From assembly GCA_000969725.1 (NCBI GenBank), contig JXSR01S017887.1: DNA of 46,590 bases. One strand, given 5' to 3'. The DNA comes from Ophiothrix spiculata (Eukaryota; Echinodermata; Ophiuroidea; Amphilepidida; Ophiotrichidae). The stretch's first letter is position 1. The number at the start of each line of letters is the position of its first letter. The notes beneath the pieces are model-generated. The model ran no database searches, was not told where the DNA came from, and was given only the letters and a program-made list of their open reading frames with translations. The translations under genes and the position numbers were made by a program. Positions 43,855-46,590 of this stretch are shown in pieces.

Positions 43855-44060
43855 TTTATGAATAATTAAGAGGTTTAAGGTGCGGCTGTATATTAACAGG
43901 AGAGTGGTTTTTCAGGGTTTGTCAGAGTGCGTTATGTGTGGAGACATGTGAACGCCACCTGTACGTGAGGCACCAAACGTACAGGTGGCGTTATGTGTGG
44001 AGACATGTGAACGCCACCTGTACGTTTGGTGCCTCAGATATATAGTGTCGTAATAGGCGA
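43855..44060 (+). promoter_or_regulatory. Proximal receptor E promoter with duplicated segment and 27-bp-arm hairpin
   Basis: TATGAATAATTAAGAGG and a TATA-like GTATATTAACAGG (43888-43900) match D and C. Then a 36-base segment (43931-43966) containing GGAGACATGTGAACGCCACC is repeated exactly at 43990-44025. 43966-43992 and 44010-44036 are perfect inverted repeats around a 17-base loop. D has the segment once. Both E-box-like CACCTG and CATGTG motifs are in the unit. The transcription start is not known. Confidence 0.55.
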
Positions 44061-44359
44061 CAAGTAACAAATACAGGGACTAATAAACCGTCTAGTCAAC
44101 ACAGTTTGTTACTTTATGAAGAGTGCAGGGAATCAACGATTTCAACAAAGATAATTTTCAGCAACAACTCAACATAATATTTTCTTCCAATCCAAATCCT
44201 GTACAACCGTGGACTTCTGTTCGCTTAACAATTTTGTTCATTACTGTTTGAAACTATGAGATAATACTAGGAACATTTGGTCTGAAATTGCTTGAGTTTG
44301 TTTCAATCAAAAATCATCCTGAAGGCTGAATCATCGTAACACTACATCGTTCTTCAAAT

Positions 44360-46490
44360 ATGCAAAGTTCAAAGGCCCACCAGCTGGTTTTCTTAACGGT
44401 TCTTAACACCATCTGTCAGTTGCCATGCAATCTCGGAGAAATTGAAATATCTCCTCTCCCTAATTCATATTGTGGAGATGTAGAGAACATGACCGATCCG
44501 ATCGGTGTAGCTGTCTTCGGAATTCAGATTCACGCGTGTAGTCTACACATCAAGCCAGATTCTTCCTCACAAATACATGTTTGTATTAATGTCTGTTGAT
44601 GCCCGTAACAATTTAGGTACAGATTATCTTTATGTGGAGCGAGCAGAAGAACTTGGTATGTGTTCCAATCGATATCGTGCTTTCATGGAATTGTCTAAGC
44701 AGCCTTGCATGGTAAATTTAGGAAGTGAATCCATCAAACTGCATCTTCGGGGGAATATCTCTGTAGTTTTACAAGATGTAATGGTGAATGAGGACATTCC
44801 TCGTGGATGCAATGATAATGTCAACTACGATGATGTCAACTACGATAATGAGGTAGGTGTCCTTAAGCTTGAAGGTCAGACGTCAAATTGCACCAAAGTA
44901 AAGGGGTTCGGGTCAGTTATTTACTGTCACAGTGATGAAACATATTTTAAGACTAAATGCAACATACAATGTCCTAACAACTGCTCTTGCATGCTCACAG
45001 ACAGACAAGTCTTCCACAATTGTTCACGAGGTTTAGGCAAGCCAAACATCACATTCCTTATTTTTCCAGATGTTATCTATAGTTTAGATTTCAGTAATAA
45101 TGATATTCGAGTATTATCACAGAAAACATTTGCGTTTATTGGAAAACAAATCGAGTATCTCGATTTAAGCTTTAACCTCCTCAGATCCCTGCTACCTGAT
45201 GTATTTTCTCATCTTGCTAACTTACTTGTTTTGGTTTTATCTGACAATTCACTAGAAATATTAGATGTAAGAGTGTTTCAAAACTGTCACAATCTAATTG
45301 CACTTTTTCTAGATTACAACTTACTAACAACACTAAATGCAGGTTTATTTGATAACCTGCATAGATTGAAATACCTCTATCTGAATGGCAATGTACTGGT
45401 CACACTAGATGTGAATCTCTTTGCCAATTTGACCAACTTATCTATTCTTTGGCTACAATCCAACATGTTAACGGCACTAGGTACAGGCACATTTGATAAT
45501 TTACACAAAATGGAATACCTCTCTCTCGATGACAATTCACTGAAAGCGATAGGTGCAGGAATATTTGCAAGTGCATACAGGTTAAAAAAGCTTTTCATTT
45601 CAAGAAACATAATCATACGCTTAGAAGAGATGACGTTCTCAAATCTGACCCATTTGGAAATACTATCAATAGCATCAAATCAGTTAGAATACATGCCATT
45701 GCATCTTTTCCGTGGTCTAAAAAGTCTTGAATATTTGAATTTAAAAAACAATAGACTTCAAACTATCCCTCTAATGGGTTATATGATACAACTCGAACTA
45801 ATTGACCTGAGTGATAATCCATTAACTAAAATCACAAAACTTATGTTTTCAAGTTTTGCAAACAATACACAATATTATGTAGACAAACTTGAAATATGCA
45901 CATGTTTCTTAGCTAATTCAACAACATGTTATCACGCAATGGAACCATCCCCGTACATGACCTGTGAAAGGCTACTATCAATGACTGCAATACTTGTATT
46001 TACATGTACATGGGTTATAGGGTTCTGTGCCATTTTTGGAAATTTGTTTGTGGTGTGTTGGAAACGATTTAAACAGAGAGCAGAAAATAGAGTGCAATCT
46101 CTTTTACTTTCCAATTTGGCAATGTCTGACCTGCTTATGGGCATCTACATGATAATAATTGCATCTGCTGATGTATATTTCCCCATGAATGCCGAATATT
46201 GGAGATCTAGTACTATGTGTAGAATAGCTGGTACATTAGCTATAGTTTCAAGTGAGGCATCTGTTTTATTTGTAACGTTCATAAGTATCGATAGATTCAT
46301 CAATATCAGGTTCCCACTTACTATTAACAAATTACGAGTGAAGTCAACAAGAGTGTTAGCTGCAGTAGTGTGGCTATTTTCATTAACTCTTGGTTTAACA
46401 GCTTACATTTTAGCTGGCAGAAATGCAGATTTTTATGACAACTCCCGTTTCGGAGATATAAGTGAAATTGAAACTGTTGTTCCAATTTAA
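44360..46490 (+). pseudogene. Receptor E: CUB-like/LRR/7TM GPCR, frameshifted and truncated after TM4
   Basis: ATG 44360 starts MQSSKAHQLVFLTVLNTICQ. A 10-base insertion near 44576 shifts the frame (stop at 44597). The receptor frame resumes, with an internal ATG at 44577, and continues 637 codons through the CUB-like remainder (RAEELGMCSNRY), the DVNY duplication shared with D, LRRNT, 11 LRRs, hinge, TM1 (two extra residues), TM2 (four residues missing after ASADVY), TM3 with SIDRFINI, and TM4. After FYDNS the sequence leaves the family and stops at 46488. TM5-7 are missing within the window. A splice to a distant exon is unlikely because paralogs are intronless. It is D-like at the N-terminus but C-like in 7TM. 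Signalling as a GPCR is not expected. Confidence 0.9.
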
Positions 46491-46590
46491 CTGAAATTTT
46501 AAATTGAAAAATCTTCAGTGGTAACTTTTCATATGACAGTGAAAACCAAGATTTGAAAATCTGACTCTCTAACTTTAAGAAACGGGTGCA
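46491..46590. other. Unrelated AT-rich sequence after receptor E
   Basis: No similarity to TM5-7 or to the 3' flanks of C and D up to the window end. The breakpoint of receptor E therefore lies near 46447. Confidence 0.6.

Noticed and set aside
46440-46490. Splice donor after TM4 of receptor E leading to exons beyond the window
   Set aside because: GTTTCGG is a weak donor and all paralogs are uninterrupted at this place; truncation is simpler.

Overview
The window is eukaryotic, AT-rich and crowded with transposons, and it looks like a marine deuterostome invertebrate; an echinoderm or hemichordate is my best guess. The grounds are: intronless leucine-rich-repeat GPCR genes in a tandem family, non-LTR retrotransposons of the CR1/L2 group (one with a PHD finger and a 2A-like motif, as known from sea urchin and amphioxus elements), very many small terminal-inverted-repeat and foldback elements, and no bacterial-style operons. 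There is one assembly gap of exactly 900 N (21649-22548). The species cannot be fixed from sequence alone.

The backbone is a same-strand (+) tandem array of one gene family. The ancestral gene encodes about 890 residues in one exon: signal peptide, CUB-like domain, LRRNT, 11 or more LRRs, Cys-rich hinge and a class A 7TM domain closest to relaxin receptors (RXFP/LGR type C). Six members are visible: relic A (1285-1825), pseudogene B (6029-11102, two transposons inserted and 17 LRRs), near-intact C (14759-17437, one nonsense codon), near-intact D (27459-30136, one missing base in TM7), N-terminal relic F (31278-31600) and E (44360-46490, 10-bp insertion, TM5-7 lost). Not one copy is fully open in this assembly. 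C, D and E share an almost identical LRR stretch while their flanks diverge, and E is a mosaic (D-like N-terminus, C-like 7TM). This suggests gene conversion.

C, D and E keep a common upstream module of about 0.9 kb: an RFX-like palindrome, an inverted CCAAT and a TATA-like box. The upstream region of E also carries a 36-bp direct duplication that forms a 27-bp-arm hairpin. D and C lose similarity about 40 bp after the stop codon, which gives a duplication unit near 3.6 kb.

Between the receptor copies: 1-5.8 kb holds a minisatellite, foldback elements and a LINE 3' tail; 11.1-13.5 kb holds dispersed and nested foldback repeats; 18.2-18.8 kb a TIR element; 19.1-21.2 kb a minus-strand LINE relic interrupted by a TTAA-flanked element; 21.2-25.9 kb the gap with flanking copies of one repeat and a nest of foldback repeats; 31.8-38.0 kb more TIR and foldback elements, two of them associated with tRNA-like sequences; 38.1-41.1 kb a nearly full-length but internally deleted minus-strand CR1/L2-like LINE; 41.4-44.3 kb further MITEs and the E promoter region.

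No CRISPR array, rRNA or convincing functional tRNA gene was seen.
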